Origin: Hydractinia symbiolongicarpus
Taxonomy: Eukaryota > Cnidaria > Hydrozoa > Anthoathecata > Hydractiniidae
DNA length: 64,000 bases
Assembly: GCF_029227915.1 (NCBI RefSeq)
Contig: NC_079880.1
Span: 2,978,001-3,042,000 of the forward strand
Reading direction: 5' to 3'
A program made the translations under genes and the position numbers. Under the pieces are notes generated by a model that searched no databases, had not been told where the DNA came from, and worked only from the letters and a program-made list of their open reading frames with translations. Positions 50,284-63,684 of this stretch are shown piece after piece (within the stretch, counting starts at the first letter, position 1; the number at the start of each line of letters is the position of its first letter).

Positions 50284-50402
50284 GGGTACTTTATTTGTAT
50301 ACTTTTGACTATACGGGCCGAGTCCGGGATTTACGGGAAATCGCAGGTTTTAGTGGTGAAAAAATATTTTAAAAAATCTTTCGGGAAATGAGTTTACTCC
50401 CT
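50284..50402 (+). repeat. Truncated 119-bp satellite monomer, copy 3
   Basis: The 84-bp deletion and junction are identical to those of the copies at 18496 and 22473. Its flanks match those of the 22473 copy most closely: GGGAAATAAGTTTACACC before it and a GATTATACTGG-type monomer soon after. Confidence 0.93.
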
Positions 50403-51599
50403 GGGTACTTTCTTTGTGTACTTTTGACTATACGGGCCGAGTCCGGGATTTACGGGAAGTCGCGGGTTTTCGTTTGCCGGCGTTTAAACTTCTTTTATTC
50501 AGCGTCTCATCAAAAATGAAAACATTTTTAAAAACTATAAGTCTCATGGGCTTTAGTGGTGAAATAATAATTTAAAAAATCGTTCGGGAAATGAGTTTAC
50601 TCACAGGGTACTTTCTTTGTATACATTCGATTATACTGGCCAAGCCCAGGATTTACGGGAAATCGCGGGTTTTCGTTTGCCGGCGATTAAACCACTTTCA
50701 TTAAGCGTCTCATCAAAAATGAAAACATTTCTGAAAACTACAAGTCTCATGCGTTTTAGTGGTGAAAAAATAATTTAAAAAATCGTGCGGGAAATGAGTT
50801 TACTCCCTGGGTACTTTCTTTGTATACTTTTGACTATACGGGCCGAGTCCGGGATTTACGGGAAGTCGCGGGTTTTCGTTTTCCGGCGTTTAAACTTCTT
50901 TTATTCAGCGTCTCATCAAAAATGAAAACATTTTTAAAAACTACAAGTCTCATGGGCTTTAGTGGTGAAATAATACTTTAAAAAATCGTTCGGGAAATGA
51001 GTTTACACCCTGGGTACTTTCTCTGTATACTTTTGACTATACGGGCCGAGTCCGGGATTTACGGAAAATCGCAGGTTTTCGTTTGCCGGCGATTAAACTT
51101 CTTTTATTCAGCGTCTCATCAAAAATGAAAACATTTTTGAAAACTACAAGTCTCATGCGTTTTAGTGGTGAAAAAATAATTTAAAAAATCGTTCGGGAAA
51201 TGAGTTTACTCCTTGGTTACTTTCTTTGTATACATTTGACTATACGGGCCGAGTCCGGGGTTTACGGGAAATGGCGGGTTTTCGTTTGCCGGCGATTAAA
51301 CTTCTTTTATTCAGCGTCTCATCAAAAATGAAAACATTTTTGAAAACTACAAGTCTCATGCGTTTTAGTGGTGAAAAGGTAATTTAAAAAATCGTTTTGG
51401 AAATGAGTTTACTCACAGGGTACTTTCTTTGTATACATTCGACTATACCGGCCGAGTCCGGGATTTACGGGAAATCGCGGGTTTTCGTTTGCCGGCGATT
51501 AAACCACTTTCATTAAGCGTCTCATCAAAAATGAAAACATCTCTGAAAACTACAAGTCTCATGCGTTTTAGTGGTGAAAAAATAATTTAAAAAATCGTT

Positions 51600-54500
51600 C
51601 GGAAAATGAGTTTACTCCCTGGGTACTTTCTTTGTATAATTTTGACTATACGGGCCGAGTCCGGGATTTACGGGAAGTCGCGGGTTTTCGTTTGCCGGCG
51701 TTTAAACTTCTTTTATTCAGCGTCTCATCAAAAATGAGAACATTTTTAAAAACTACAAGTCTCATGGGCTTTAGTGGTGAAATAATAATTTAAAAAATCG
51801 TTCGGGAAATGAGTTTACTCACAGGGTACTTTCTTTGTATACATTCGATTATACTGGCCAAGCCCAGGATTTACGGGAAATCGCGGGTTTTCGTTTGCCG
51901 GCGATTAAACCACTTTCATTAAGCGTCTCATCAAAAATGAAAACATTTCTGAAAACTACAAGTCTCATGCGTTTTAGTGGTGAAAAAATAATTTAAAAAA
52001 TCGTTCGGGAAATGAGTTTACTCCCTGGGTACTTTCTTTGTATACTTTTGACTATACGGGCCGAGTCCGGGATTTACGGGAAGTCGCGGGTTTTCGTTTG
52101 CCGGCGTTTAAACTTCTTTTATTCAGCGTCTCATCAAAAATGAAAACATTTTTGAAAACTACAAGTCTCATGCGTTTTAGTGGTGAAAAAATATTTTAAA
52201 AAATCGTTCGGGAAATGAGTTTACTCCCTGGGTACTTTCTTTGTATACTTTTGACTATACGGGCCGAGTCCGGGATTTACGGGAAGTCGCGGGTTTTCGT
52301 TTGCCGGCGTTTAAACTTCTTTTATTCAGCGTCTCATCAAAAATGAAAACATTTTTAAAAACTACAAGTCTCATGGGCTTTAGTGGTGAAATAATAATTT
52401 AAAAAGTCGTTCGGGAAATGAGTTTACACCCTGGGTACTTTCTTTGTATACATTTGACTATACGGGCCGAGTCCGGGATTTACGGGAAATGGCGGGTTTT
52501 CGTTTGCGGGCGATTAAACCACTTTCATTAAGCGTCTCATCAAGAATGAAAACATTTCTGAAAACTACAAGTCTCATGCGTTTTAGTGGTGAAAAAATAA
52601 TTTAAAAAATCGTTCGGGAAATGAGTTTACTCCCTGGGTACTTTCTTTGTATAATTTTGACTATACGGGCCGAGTCCGGGATTTACGGGAAGTCGCGGGT
52701 TTTCATTTTCCGGCGATTAAACTTCTTTTATTCAGCGTCTCATCAAAAATGAAAACATTTTTGAAAACTACAAGTCTCATGCGTTTTAGTGGTGAAAAAA
52801 TATTTTAAAAAATCGTTCGGGAAATGAGTTTACTCCCTGGGTACTTTCTTTGTATACTTTTGACTATACGGGCCGAGTCCGGGATTTACGGGAAGTCGCG
52901 GGTTTTCGTTTGCCGGCGTTTAAACTTCTTTTATTCAGCGTCTCATCAAAAATGAAAACATTTTTAAAAACTACAAGTCTCATGGGCTTTAGTGGTGAAA
53001 TAATAATTTAAAAAGTCGTTCGGGAAATGAGTTTACACCCTGGGTACTTTCTTTGTATACATTTGACTATACGGGCCGAGTCCGGGATTTACGGGAAATG
53101 GCGGGTTTTCGTTTGCCGGCGATTAAACCACTTTCATTAAGCGTCTCATCAAAAATGAAAACATTTCTGAAAACTACAAGTCTCATGCGTTTTAGTGGTG
53201 AAAAAATAATTTAAAAAATCGTTCGGGAAATGAGTTTACTCCCTGGGTACTTTCTTTGTATAATTTTGACTATACGGGCCGAGTCCGGGATTTACGGGAA
53301 GTCGCGGGTTTTCATTTTCCGGCGATTAAACTTCTTTTATTCAGCGTCTCATCAAAAATGAAAACATTTTTGAAAACTACAAGTCTCATGCGTTTTAGTG
53401 GTGAAAAAATATTTTAAAAAATCGTTCGGGAAATGAGTTTACTCCCTGGGTACTTTCTTTGTATACTTTTGACTATACGGGCCGAGTCCGGGATTTACGG
53501 GAAGTCGCGGGTTTTCGTTTGCCGGCGTTTAAACTTCTTTTATTCAGCGTCTCATCAAAAATGAAAACATTTTTAAAAACTACACGTCTCATGGGCTTTA
53601 GTGGTGAAATAATAATTTAAAAAATCGTTCAGGAAATGAGTTTACTCACAGGGTACTTTCTTTGTATACATTCGATTATACCGGCCAAGCCCAGGATTTG
53701 CGGGAAATCGCGGGTTTTCGTTTGCCGGAAATTAAACCACTTTCATTAAGCGTCTCATCAAAAATGAAAACATTTCTGAAAACTACAAGTCTCATGCGTT
53801 TTAGTGGTGAAAAAATAATTTAAAAAATCGTTCGGGAAATGAGTTTACTCCCTGGGTGTTTTCTTTGTATACTTTTGACTATACGGGCCGAGTCCGGGAT
53901 TTACGGGAAGTCGCGGGTTTTCGTTTGCCGGCGTTTAAACTTCTTTTATTCAGCGTCTCATCAAAAATGAAAACATTTTTAAAAACTACAAGTCTCATGG
54001 GCTTTAGTGGTGAAATAATAATTTAAAAAATCGTTCGGGAAATGAGTTTACACCCTGGGTACTTTCTTTGTATACTTTTGACTATACGGGCCGAGTCTGG
54101 GATTTACGGGAAATCGCAGGTTTTAGTTTGCCGGCGATTAAACTTCTTTTATTCAGCGTCTCATCAAAAATGAAAACATTTTTGAAAACTACAAGTCTCA
54201 TGCGTTTTAGTGGTGAAAAAATAATTTAAAAAATCGTTCGTGAAATGAGTTTACTCCCTGGGTACTTTCCTTGTATACTTTTGACTATGCGGGCCGAGTC
54301 CGGGGTTTACGGGAAATGGCGGGTTTTCGTTTGCCGGCGATTAAACTTCTTTTATTCAGCGTCTCATCAAAAATGAAAACATTTTTGAAAACTACAAGTC
54401 TCATGCGTTTTAGTGGTGAAAAAATAATTTAAAAAATCGTTCGGAAAATGAGTTTACTCCCTGGGTACTTTCTTTGTATACTTTTGATTAAACAGGCCGA

Positions 54501-57500
54501 GTCCAGGGTTTACGGGAAATGGCGGGTTTTCGTTTGCCGGCGATTAAACTTCTTTTATTCAGCGTCTCATCAAAAATGAAAACATTTTTAAAAACTACAA
54601 GTCTCATGGGCTTTAGTGGTGAAATAATAATTTAAAAAATCGTTCGGGAAATGAGTTTACCCCCTGGGTACTTTCTTTGTATACTTTTGACTATACGGGC
54701 CGAGTCCGGGATTTACGGGAAATCGCAGGTTTTCGTTTGCCGGCGATTAAACTTCTTTCATTCAGCGACTCATTAAAAATGAAATTATTTTTGAAAACTA
54801 CAAGTCTCATGCGTTTTAGTGGTGAAAAAATAATTTAAAAAATCGTTCGGGAAATGAGTTTACTCACAGGGTACTTTCTTTGTATACATTCGACTATACG
54901 GGCCAAGCCCAGGATTTACGGGAAATCGCGGGTTTTCGTTTGCCGGCGATTAAACTTCTTTCATTAACCGTCTCATCAAAAATGAAAACATTTTTGAAAA
55001 CTACAAGTCTCATGCGTTTTAGTGGTGAAAAAATAATTTAAAAAATCGTTCGGGAAATGAGTTTACTCCTTGGGTACTTTCTTTGTATACTTTTGACTAT
55101 ACGGGCCGAGTCCGGGATTTACGGGAAGTCGCGGGTTTTCGTTTGCCGGCGTTTAGACTTCTTTTATTCAGCGTCTCATCAAAAATGAAAACATTTTTAA
55201 AAACTACACGTCTCATGGGCTTTAGTGGTGAAATAATAATTTAAAAAGTCGTTCAGGAAATGAGTTTACACCCTGGGTACTTTCTTTGTATACATTTGAC
55301 TATACGGGCCGAGTCCGGGATTTACGGGAAATGGCGGGTTTTCGTTAGCCGGCGATTAAACCACTTTCATTAAGCGTCTCATCAAAAATGAAAACATTTC
55401 TGAAAACTACAAGTCTCATGCGTTTTAGTGGTGAAAAAATAATTTAAAAAATCGTTCGGGAAATGAGTTTACTCCCTGGGTACTTTCTTTGTATAATTTT
55501 GACTATACGGCCCGAGTCCGGGATTTACGGGAAGTCGCGGGTTTTCGTTTGCCGGCGTTTAAACTTCTTTTATTCAGCGTCTCATCAAAAATGAAAACAT
55601 TTTTAAAAACTACAAGTCTCATGGGCTTTAGTGGTGAAATAATAATTTAAAAAATCGTTCGGGAAATGAGTTTACACCCTGGGTACTTTATTTGTATACT
55701 TTTGACTATACGGGCCGAGTCCGGGATTTACGGGAAATCGCAGGTTTTCGTTTGCCGGCGATTAAACTTCTTTTATTCAGCGTCTCATCAAAAATGAAAA
55801 CATTTTTGAAAACTACAAGTCTCATGCGTTTTAGTGGTGAAAAAATATTTTAAAAAATCGTTCGGGAAATGAGTTTACTCCCTGGGTACTTTCTTTGTAT
55901 ACTTTTGACTATACGGGCCGAGTCCGGGATTTACGGGAAATCGCAGGTTTTCGTTTGCCGGCGATTAAACTTGTTTTATTCAGCGTCTCATCAAAAATGA
56001 AAACATTTTTGAAAACTACAAGTCTCATGCGTTTTAGTGGTGAAAAAATATTTTAAAAAATCGTTCGGGAAATGAGTTTACTCCCTGGGTACTTTCTTTG
56101 TATACTTTTGACTATACGGGCCGAGTCCGGGATTTACGGGAAGTCGCGGGTTTTCGTTTGCCGGCGTTTAAACTTCTTTTATTCAGCGTCTCATCAAAAA
56201 TGAAAACGATTTTAAAAACTACAAGTCTCATGGGCTTTAGTGGTGAAATAATAATTTAAAAAATTGTTCGGGAAATGAGTTTACTCACAGGGTACTTTCT
56301 TTGTATACATTCGATTATACCGGCCAAGCCCAGGATTTACGGGAAATCGCGGGTTTTCGTTTGCCGGCGATTAAACCACTTTCATTAAGCGTCTCATCAA
56401 AAATGAAAACATTTCTGAAAACTACAAGTCTCATGCGTTTTAGTGGTGAAAAAATAATTTAAAAAATCGTTCGGGAAATGAGTTTACTGCCTGGGTACTT
56501 TCTTTGTATACTTTTGACTATACGGACCGAGTCCGGGATTTACGGGAAGTCGCGGGTTTTCGTTTGCCGGCGTTTAAACTTCTTTTATTCAGCGTCTCAA
56601 TAAAAATGAAAACATTTTTAAAAACTACAAGTCTCATGGGCTTTAGTGGTGAAATAATAATTTAAAAAATCGTTCGGGAAATGAGTTTACACCCTGGGTA
56701 CTTTCTTTGTATACTTTTGACTATACGGGCCGAGTCTGGGATTTACGGGAAATCGCAGGTTTTCGTTTGCCGGCGATTAAACTTCTTTTATTCAGCGTCT
56801 CATCAAAAATGAAAACATTTTTGAAAACTACAAGTCTCATGCGTTTTAGTGGTGAAAAAATAATTTAAAAAATCGTTCGGGAAATGAGTTTACTCCCTGG
56901 GTACTTTCCTTGTATACTTTTGACTATGCGGGCCGAGTCCGGGGTTTACGGGAAATGGCGGGTTTTCGTTTGCCGGCGATTAAACTTCTTTTATTCAGCG
57001 TCTCATCAAAAATGAAAACATTTTTGAAAACTACAAGTCTCATGCGTTTTAGTGGTGAAAAAATAATTTAAAAAATCGTTCGGAAAATGAGTTTACTCCC
57101 TGGGTACTTTCTTTGTATACTTTTGATTAAACAGGCCGAGTCCAGGGTTTACGGGAAATGGCGGGTTTTCGTTTGCCGGCGATTAAACTTCTTTTATTCA
57201 GCGTCTCATCAAAAATGAAAACATTTTTAAAAACTACAAGTCTCATGGGCTTTAGTGGTGAAATAATAATTTAAAAAATCGTTCGGGAAATGCGTTTACC
57301 CCCTGGGTACTTTCTTTGTATACTTTTGACTATACAGGCCGAGTCCGGGATTTACGGGAAATCGCAGGTTTTCGTTTGCCGGCGATTAAACTTCTTTCAT
57401 TCAGCGTCTCATCAAAAATGAAAACATTTTTGAAAACTACAAGTCTCATGCGTTTTAGTGGTGAAAAAATAATTTAAAAAATCGTTCGGGAAATGAGTTT

Positions 57501-59000
57501 ACTCACAGGGTACTTTCTTTGTATACATTCGACTATACGGGCCAAGCCCGGGATTTACGGGAAATCGCGGGTTTTCGTTTGCCGGCGATTAAACTTCTTT
57601 CATTAACCGTCTCATCAAAAATGAAAACATTTTTGAAAACTACAAGTCTCATGCGTTTTAGTGGTGAAAAAATAATTTAAAAAATCGTTCGGGAAATGAG
57701 TTTACTCCTTGGGTACTTTCTTTGTATACTTTTGACTATACGGGCCGAGTCCGGGATTTACGGGAAGTCGCGGGTTTTCGTTTGCCGGCGTTTAAACTTC
57801 TTTTATTCAGCGTCTCATCAAAAATGAAAACATTTTTGAAAACTACAAGTCTCATGCGTTTTAGTGGTGAAAAAATAATTTAAAAAATCGTTCGGAAAAT
57901 GAGTTTACTCCCTGGGTACTTTCTTTGTATACTTTTGATTAAACAGGCCGAGTCCAGGATTTACGGGAAAACGCAGGTTTTCGTTTGCCGGCGATTAAAC
58001 TTCTTTCATTCAGCGTCTCATCAAAAATGAAAACATTTTTAAAAACTACAAGTCTCATGGGCTTTAGTGGTGAAATAATAATTTAAAAAATCGTTCGGGA
58101 AATGAGTTTACTCACAGGGTACTTTCTTTGTATACATTCGACTATACGGGCCAAGCCCGGGATTTACGGGAAATCGCGGGTTTTCGTTTGCCGGCGATTA
58201 AAATTCTTTCATTAACCGTCTCATCAAAAATGAAAACATTTTTGAAAACTACAAGTCTCATGCGTTTTAGTGGTGAAAAAATAATTTAAAAAATCGTTCG
58301 GGAAATGAGTTTACTCCTTGGGTACTATCTTTGTATACTTTTGACTATACGGGCCGAGTCCGGGATTTACGGGAAGTCGCGGGTTTTCGTTTGCCGGCGA
58401 TAAAAACTTCTTTTATTCAGCGTCTCATCAAAAATGAAAACATTTCTGAAAACTACAAGTCTCATGCGTTTTAGTGGTGAAAAGATAATTTAAAAAATCC
58501 TTCGGGAAATGAGTTTACTCACAGGGTACTTTCTTTGTATACATTCGACTATACGGGCCAAGCCCGGGATTTACGGGAAATCGCGGGTTTCCGTTTGCCG
58601 GCGATTAAACTTCTTTCATTAACCGTCTCATCAAAAATGAAAACATTTTTGAAAACTACAAGTCTCATGCGTTTTAGTGGTGAAAAAATAATTTAAAAAA
58701 TCGTTCGGGAAATGCGTTTACTCCTTGGGTACTTTCTTTGTATACTTTTGACTATACGGGCCGAGTCCGGGGTTTACCGGAAATGGCGGGTTTTCGTTTG
58801 CCGGCGAATAAACTTCTTTTATTCAGCGTCTCATCAAAAATGAAAACATTTTTGAAAACTACAAGTCTCATGCGTTTTAGTGGTGAAAAAATAATTTAAA
58901 AAATCGTTCGGGAAATGAGTTTACTCACAGGGTACTTTCTTTGTATACATTCGACTATACGGGCCAAGCCCGGGATTTACGGGAAATCCCGGGTTTTCGT
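51600..59000 (+). repeat. Right member of the long-range duplicated satellite segment
   Basis: This is the partner of about 22600-28990. It carries one extra five-monomer group at about 53820-54835. Similarity runs to the last base before the N gap, so its right boundary is unknown. Single-base differences from the left copy occur throughout, for example ACTATCTT against ACTTTCTT near 58325. Confidence 0.85.
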
Positions 59001-59500
59001 NNNNNNNNNNNNNNNNNNNNNNNNNNNNNNNNNNNNNNNNNNNNNNNNNNNNNNNNNNNNNNNNNNNNNNNNNNNNNNNNNNNNNNNNNNNNNNNNNNNN
59101 NNNNNNNNNNNNNNNNNNNNNNNNNNNNNNNNNNNNNNNNNNNNNNNNNNNNNNNNNNNNNNNNNNNNNNNNNNNNNNNNNNNNNNNNNNNNNNNNNNNN
59201 NNNNNNNNNNNNNNNNNNNNNNNNNNNNNNNNNNNNNNNNNNNNNNNNNNNNNNNNNNNNNNNNNNNNNNNNNNNNNNNNNNNNNNNNNNNNNNNNNNNN
59301 NNNNNNNNNNNNNNNNNNNNNNNNNNNNNNNNNNNNNNNNNNNNNNNNNNNNNNNNNNNNNNNNNNNNNNNNNNNNNNNNNNNNNNNNNNNNNNNNNNNN
59401 NNNNNNNNNNNNNNNNNNNNNNNNNNNNNNNNNNNNNNNNNNNNNNNNNNNNNNNNNNNNNNNNNNNNNNNNNNNNNNNNNNNNNNNNNNNNNNNNNNNN
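59001..59500. other. Assembly gap, exactly 500 N
   Basis: Exactly 500 undetermined bases look like a placeholder of arbitrary size. Satellite sequence of the same orientation lies on both sides, but the monomer types change across the gap. The missing sequence may be much longer or shorter than 500 bp. Confidence 0.97.
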
Positions 59501-60249
59501 CAAGCCCGGGATTTACGGGAAATCATGGGTTTTCGTTTGCCGGCGATTAAACTTCTTTTATTCAGCGTCTCATCAAAAATGAAAACAATTTCAAAAACTA
59601 CAAGTCTTATGCGTTTTAGTGGTGAAAAAATAATTTAAAAAATCGTTCTGGAAATGAGTTTACTCCCTGGGTACTTTCTTTGTATACTTTTGACTATACG
59701 GGCCGAGTCCGGGATTTAGGGAAATCGCAGGTTTTCGTTTGCCGGCGATTAAACTGCTTTTTTTCACCGTCTCATCAAAAATGAAAACATTTTTGAAAAC
59801 TACAAGTCTCATGCGTTTAGTGATAAAAAAATAATATAAAAAATCGTTCGGGAAATGAGTTTACTCACTGGGTACTTTCTTTGTATACTTTTGACTATAC
59901 GGGCCAAGCCCGGGATTTACGGGAAATCGCGGGTTTTCGTTTGCCGGCGATTAAACTTCTTTTATTCAGCGTCTCATCAAAAATGAAAACATTTTTAAAA
60001 ACTACAAGTCTTATGCGTTTTAGCGGTGAAAAATAATTTAAAAAATCGTTCTGGAAATGAGTTTACTCCCTGGGTACTTTCTTTGTGTACTTTTGACTAT
60101 ACGGGCCAAGCCCGGGATTTACGGGAAATCGCGGGTTTTCGTTTGCCGGCGATTAAACTTCTTTTATTCAGCGTCTCATCAAAAATTAAAACATTTTTAA
60201 AAACTACAAGTCTTATGCGTTTTAGCGGTGAAAAATAATTTAAAAAATC

Positions 60250-61461
60250 GTTCTGGAAATGAGTTTACTCCCTGGGTACTTTCTTTGTATACTTTTGACT
60301 ATACGGGCCGAGTCCGGGATATAGGGAAATCGCAGGTTTTCGTTTGCCGGCGATTAAACTGCTTTTATTCAGCGTCTCATCAAAAATGAAAACATTTTTG
60401 AAAACTACAAGTCTCATGCGTTTTAGTGGTGAAAAAATAATTTAAAAAATCGTTCGGGAAATGAGTTTACTCCCTGGGTACTTTCTTTGTATACTTTTGA
60501 CTATACGGGCCAAGCCGGGATTTACGGGAAATTGCGGGTTTTCGTTTGCCGGCGATTAAACTTCTTTTATTCAGCGTCTCATCAAAAATGAAAACATTTT
60601 TAAAAACTACAAGTCTCATGCGTTTTAGTGGTGAAAAAATATTTTAAAAAATCGTTCTGGAAATGAGTTTACTCCCTGGGTACTTTTTTTGTGTACTTTT
60701 GACTATACGGGCCAAGCCCGGGATTTACGGGAAATCGCGGGTTTTCGTTTGCCGGCGATTAAACTTCTTTTATTCAGCGTCTCATCAAAAATTAAAACAT
60801 TTTTAAAAACTACAAGTCTTATGCGTTTTAGCGGTGAAAAATAATTTAAAAAATCGTTCTGGAAATGAGTTTACTCCCTGGGTACTTTCTTTGTATACTT
60901 TTGACTATACGGGCCGAGTCCGGGATTTAGGGAAATCGCAGGTTTTCGTTTGCCGGCGATTAAACTGCTTTTATTCAGCGTCTCATCAAAAATGAAAACA
61001 TTTTTGAAAACTACAAGTCTCATGCGTTTTAGTGGTGAAAAAATAATTTAAAAAATCGTTCGGGAAATGAGTTTACTCCCTGGGTACTTTCTTTGTATAC
61101 TTTTGACTATACGGGCCAAGCCGGGATTTACGGGAAATTGCGGGTTTTCGTTTGCCGGCGATTAAACTTCTTTTATTCAGCGTCTCATCAAAAATGAAAA
61201 CATTTTTAAAAACTACAAGTCTCATGCGTTTTAGTGGTGAAAAAATATTTTAAAAAATCGTTCTGGAAATGAGTTTACTCCCTGGGTACTTTTTTTGTCT
61301 ACTTTTGACTATACGGGCCAAGCCGGGATTTACGGGAAATCGCGGGTTTTCGTTTGCCGGCGATAAAACTTCTTTTATTCAGCGTCTCATCAAAAATGAA
61401 AACATTTTTTAAAACTACAAGTCTTATGCCTTTTAGTGGTGAAAAAGGAATTTAAAAAATC
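60250..61461 (+). repeat. 3-monomer higher-order repeat, 606-bp period
   Basis: GTTCTGG landmarks at 60250 and 60856, and the GGGATATAGGG / GGGATTTAGGG site at 60316 and 60922, are 606 bp apart. The order of the three monomer variants is the same in both units. Confidence 0.8.
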
Positions 61462-62070
61462 GTTCTGGAAATGAGTTTACTCACAGGGTACTTTCTTTGT
61501 ATACATTCGACTATACGGGCCAAGCCCGGGATTTACGGGAAATCGCGGGTTTTCGTTTTCCGGCGATTAAACCTCTTTCATTAAGCGTCTCATCAAAAAT
61601 GAAAACATTTTTGAAAACTACAAGTCTCATGCGTTTTAGTGGTGAAAAAAAAATTTAAAACATCGTTCATGAAATGAGTTTACTCCCTGGGTACTTTCTT
61701 TGTATACATTTGACTATACGTGCCAAGACCGGGATTTACGGGAAATCGCGGGTTTTCGTTTGCCGGCGATTAAACTGCTTTTATTCAGCGTCTCATCAAA
61801 AATGAAAACATTCTTGAAAACTACAAGTCTCATGCGTTTTAGTGGTGAAATAATAATTTAAAAAATCGTTTGGGAAATGAGTTTACTCCCTGGGTACTTT
61901 CTTTGTATACTTTTGACTATACGGGCCAAGCCCGGGATTTACGGGAAATCGTGTGTTTTCGTTTGCCGGCGATTAAACTTCTTTTATTCAGCGTCTTATC
62001 AAAAATGAAAACAATTTCAAAAAATACAAGTCTTATGCGTTTTAGTGGTGAAAAAATAATTTAAAAAATC

Positions 62071-63684
62071 GTTCTGGAAATGAGTTTACTCCCTGGGTAC
62101 TTTCTTTGTATACTTTTGACTATACGGGCCGAGTCCGGGATTTAGGGAAATCGCAGGTTTTCGTTTGCCGGCGATTAAACTGCTTTTATTCAGCGTCTCA
62201 TCAAAAATGAAAAAATTTTTGAAAACTACAAGTCTCATGCGTTTAGTGGTAAAAAAATAATATAAAAAATCGTTCGGGAAATGAGTTTACTCACTGGGTA
62301 CTTTCTTTGTATACTTTTGACTATACGGGCCAAGCCCGGGATTTACGGGAAATCGCGGGTTTTCGTTTGCCGGCGATTAAACTTCTTTTATTCAGCGTCT
62401 CATCAAAAATGAAAACATTTTTAAAAACTACAAGTCTTATGCGTTTTAGCGGTGAAAAATAATTTAAAAAATCGTTCTGGAAATGAGTTTACTCCCTGGG
62501 TACTTTCTTTGTATACTTTTGACTATACGGGCCGAGTCCAGGATTTAGGAAAATCGCAGGTTTTCGTTTGCCGGCGATTAAACTGCTTTTATTAAGCGTC
62601 TCATCAAAAATGAAAACATTTTTGAAAACTACAAGTCTCATGCGTTTTAGTGGTGAAAAAATAATTTAAAAAATCGTTCGGGAAATGAGTTTACTCCCTG
62701 GGTACTTTCTTTGTATACTTTTGACTATACGGGCCAAGCCGGGATTTACGTAAAATTGCGGGTTTTCGTTTGCCGGCGATTAAACTTCTTTTATTCAGCG
62801 TCTCATCAAAAATGAAAACATTTTTAAAAACTACAAGTCTTATGCGTTTTAGTGGTGAAAAAATAATTTAAAAAATCGTTCTGGAAATGAGTTTACTCCC
62901 TGGGTACTTTCTTTGTATACTTTTGACTATACGGGCCGAGTCCGGGATTTAGGGAAATCGCAGGTTTTCGTTTGCCGGCGATTAAACTGCTTTTATTCAG
63001 CGTCTCATCAAAAATGAAAAAATTTTTGAAAACTACAAGTCTCATGCGTTTAGTGGTAAAAAAATAATATAAAAAATCGTTCGGGAAATGAGTTTACTCA
63101 CTGGGTACTTTCTTTGTATACTTTTGACTATACGGGCCAAGCCCGGGATTTACGGGAAATCGCGGGTTTTCGTTTGCCGGCGATTAAACTTCTTTTATTC
63201 AGCGTCTCATCAAAAATGAAAACATTTTTAAAAACTACAAGTCTTATGCGTTTTAGCGGTGAAAAATAATTTAAAAAATCGTTCTGGAAATGAGTTTACT
63301 CCCTGGGTACTTTCTTTGTATACTTTTGACTATACGGGCCGAGTCCAGGATTTAGGAAAATCGCAGGTTTTCGTTTGCCGGCGATTAAACTGCTTTTATT
63401 AAGCGTCTCATCAAAAATGAAAACATTTTTGAAAACTACAAGTCTCATGCGTTTTAGTGGTGAAAAAATAATTTAAAAAATCGTTCGGGAAATGAGTTTA
63501 CTCCCTGGGTACTTTCTTTGTATACTTTTGACTATACGGGCCAAGCTGGGATTTACGGAAAATTGCGGGTTTTCGTTTGCCGGCGATTAAACTTCTTTTA
63601 TTCAGCGTCTCATCAAAAATGAAAACATTTTTAAAAACTACAAGTCTTATGCGTTTTAGTGGTGAAAAAATAATTTAAAAAATC
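62071..63684 (+). repeat. 4-monomer higher-order repeat, two units of 807 bp
   Basis: GTTCTGG landmarks occur at 62071, 62878 and 63685. The private variants GTTTAGTGGTAAAAAAATAATAT (62241 and 63048, shown in part), GAAAAAATTTTTG and GATTTAGGAAAATCG recur at the same 807-bp offset. Confidence 0.87.

Larger units (their letters stand above)
43156..59000 (+). repeat. 203-bp satellite array, right block before the gap (about 78 monomers)
   Basis: The same monomer and orientation continue from the left block. The first about 1.5 kb hold diverged monomers, with variants such as AATTTATATAATCG (two bases lost from the TAA stop context), GAAAAGATTTC and GTGTAAAAATAAT. Further right the monomers again form duplicated groups that resemble the left array. 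No gene is seen here. Confidence 0.97.

Noticed and set aside
58915-59582. Long ORFs of about 180-213 codons across 58915-59582
   Set aside because: They consist almost entirely of undetermined residues from the 500-N gap, joined to satellite monomers.
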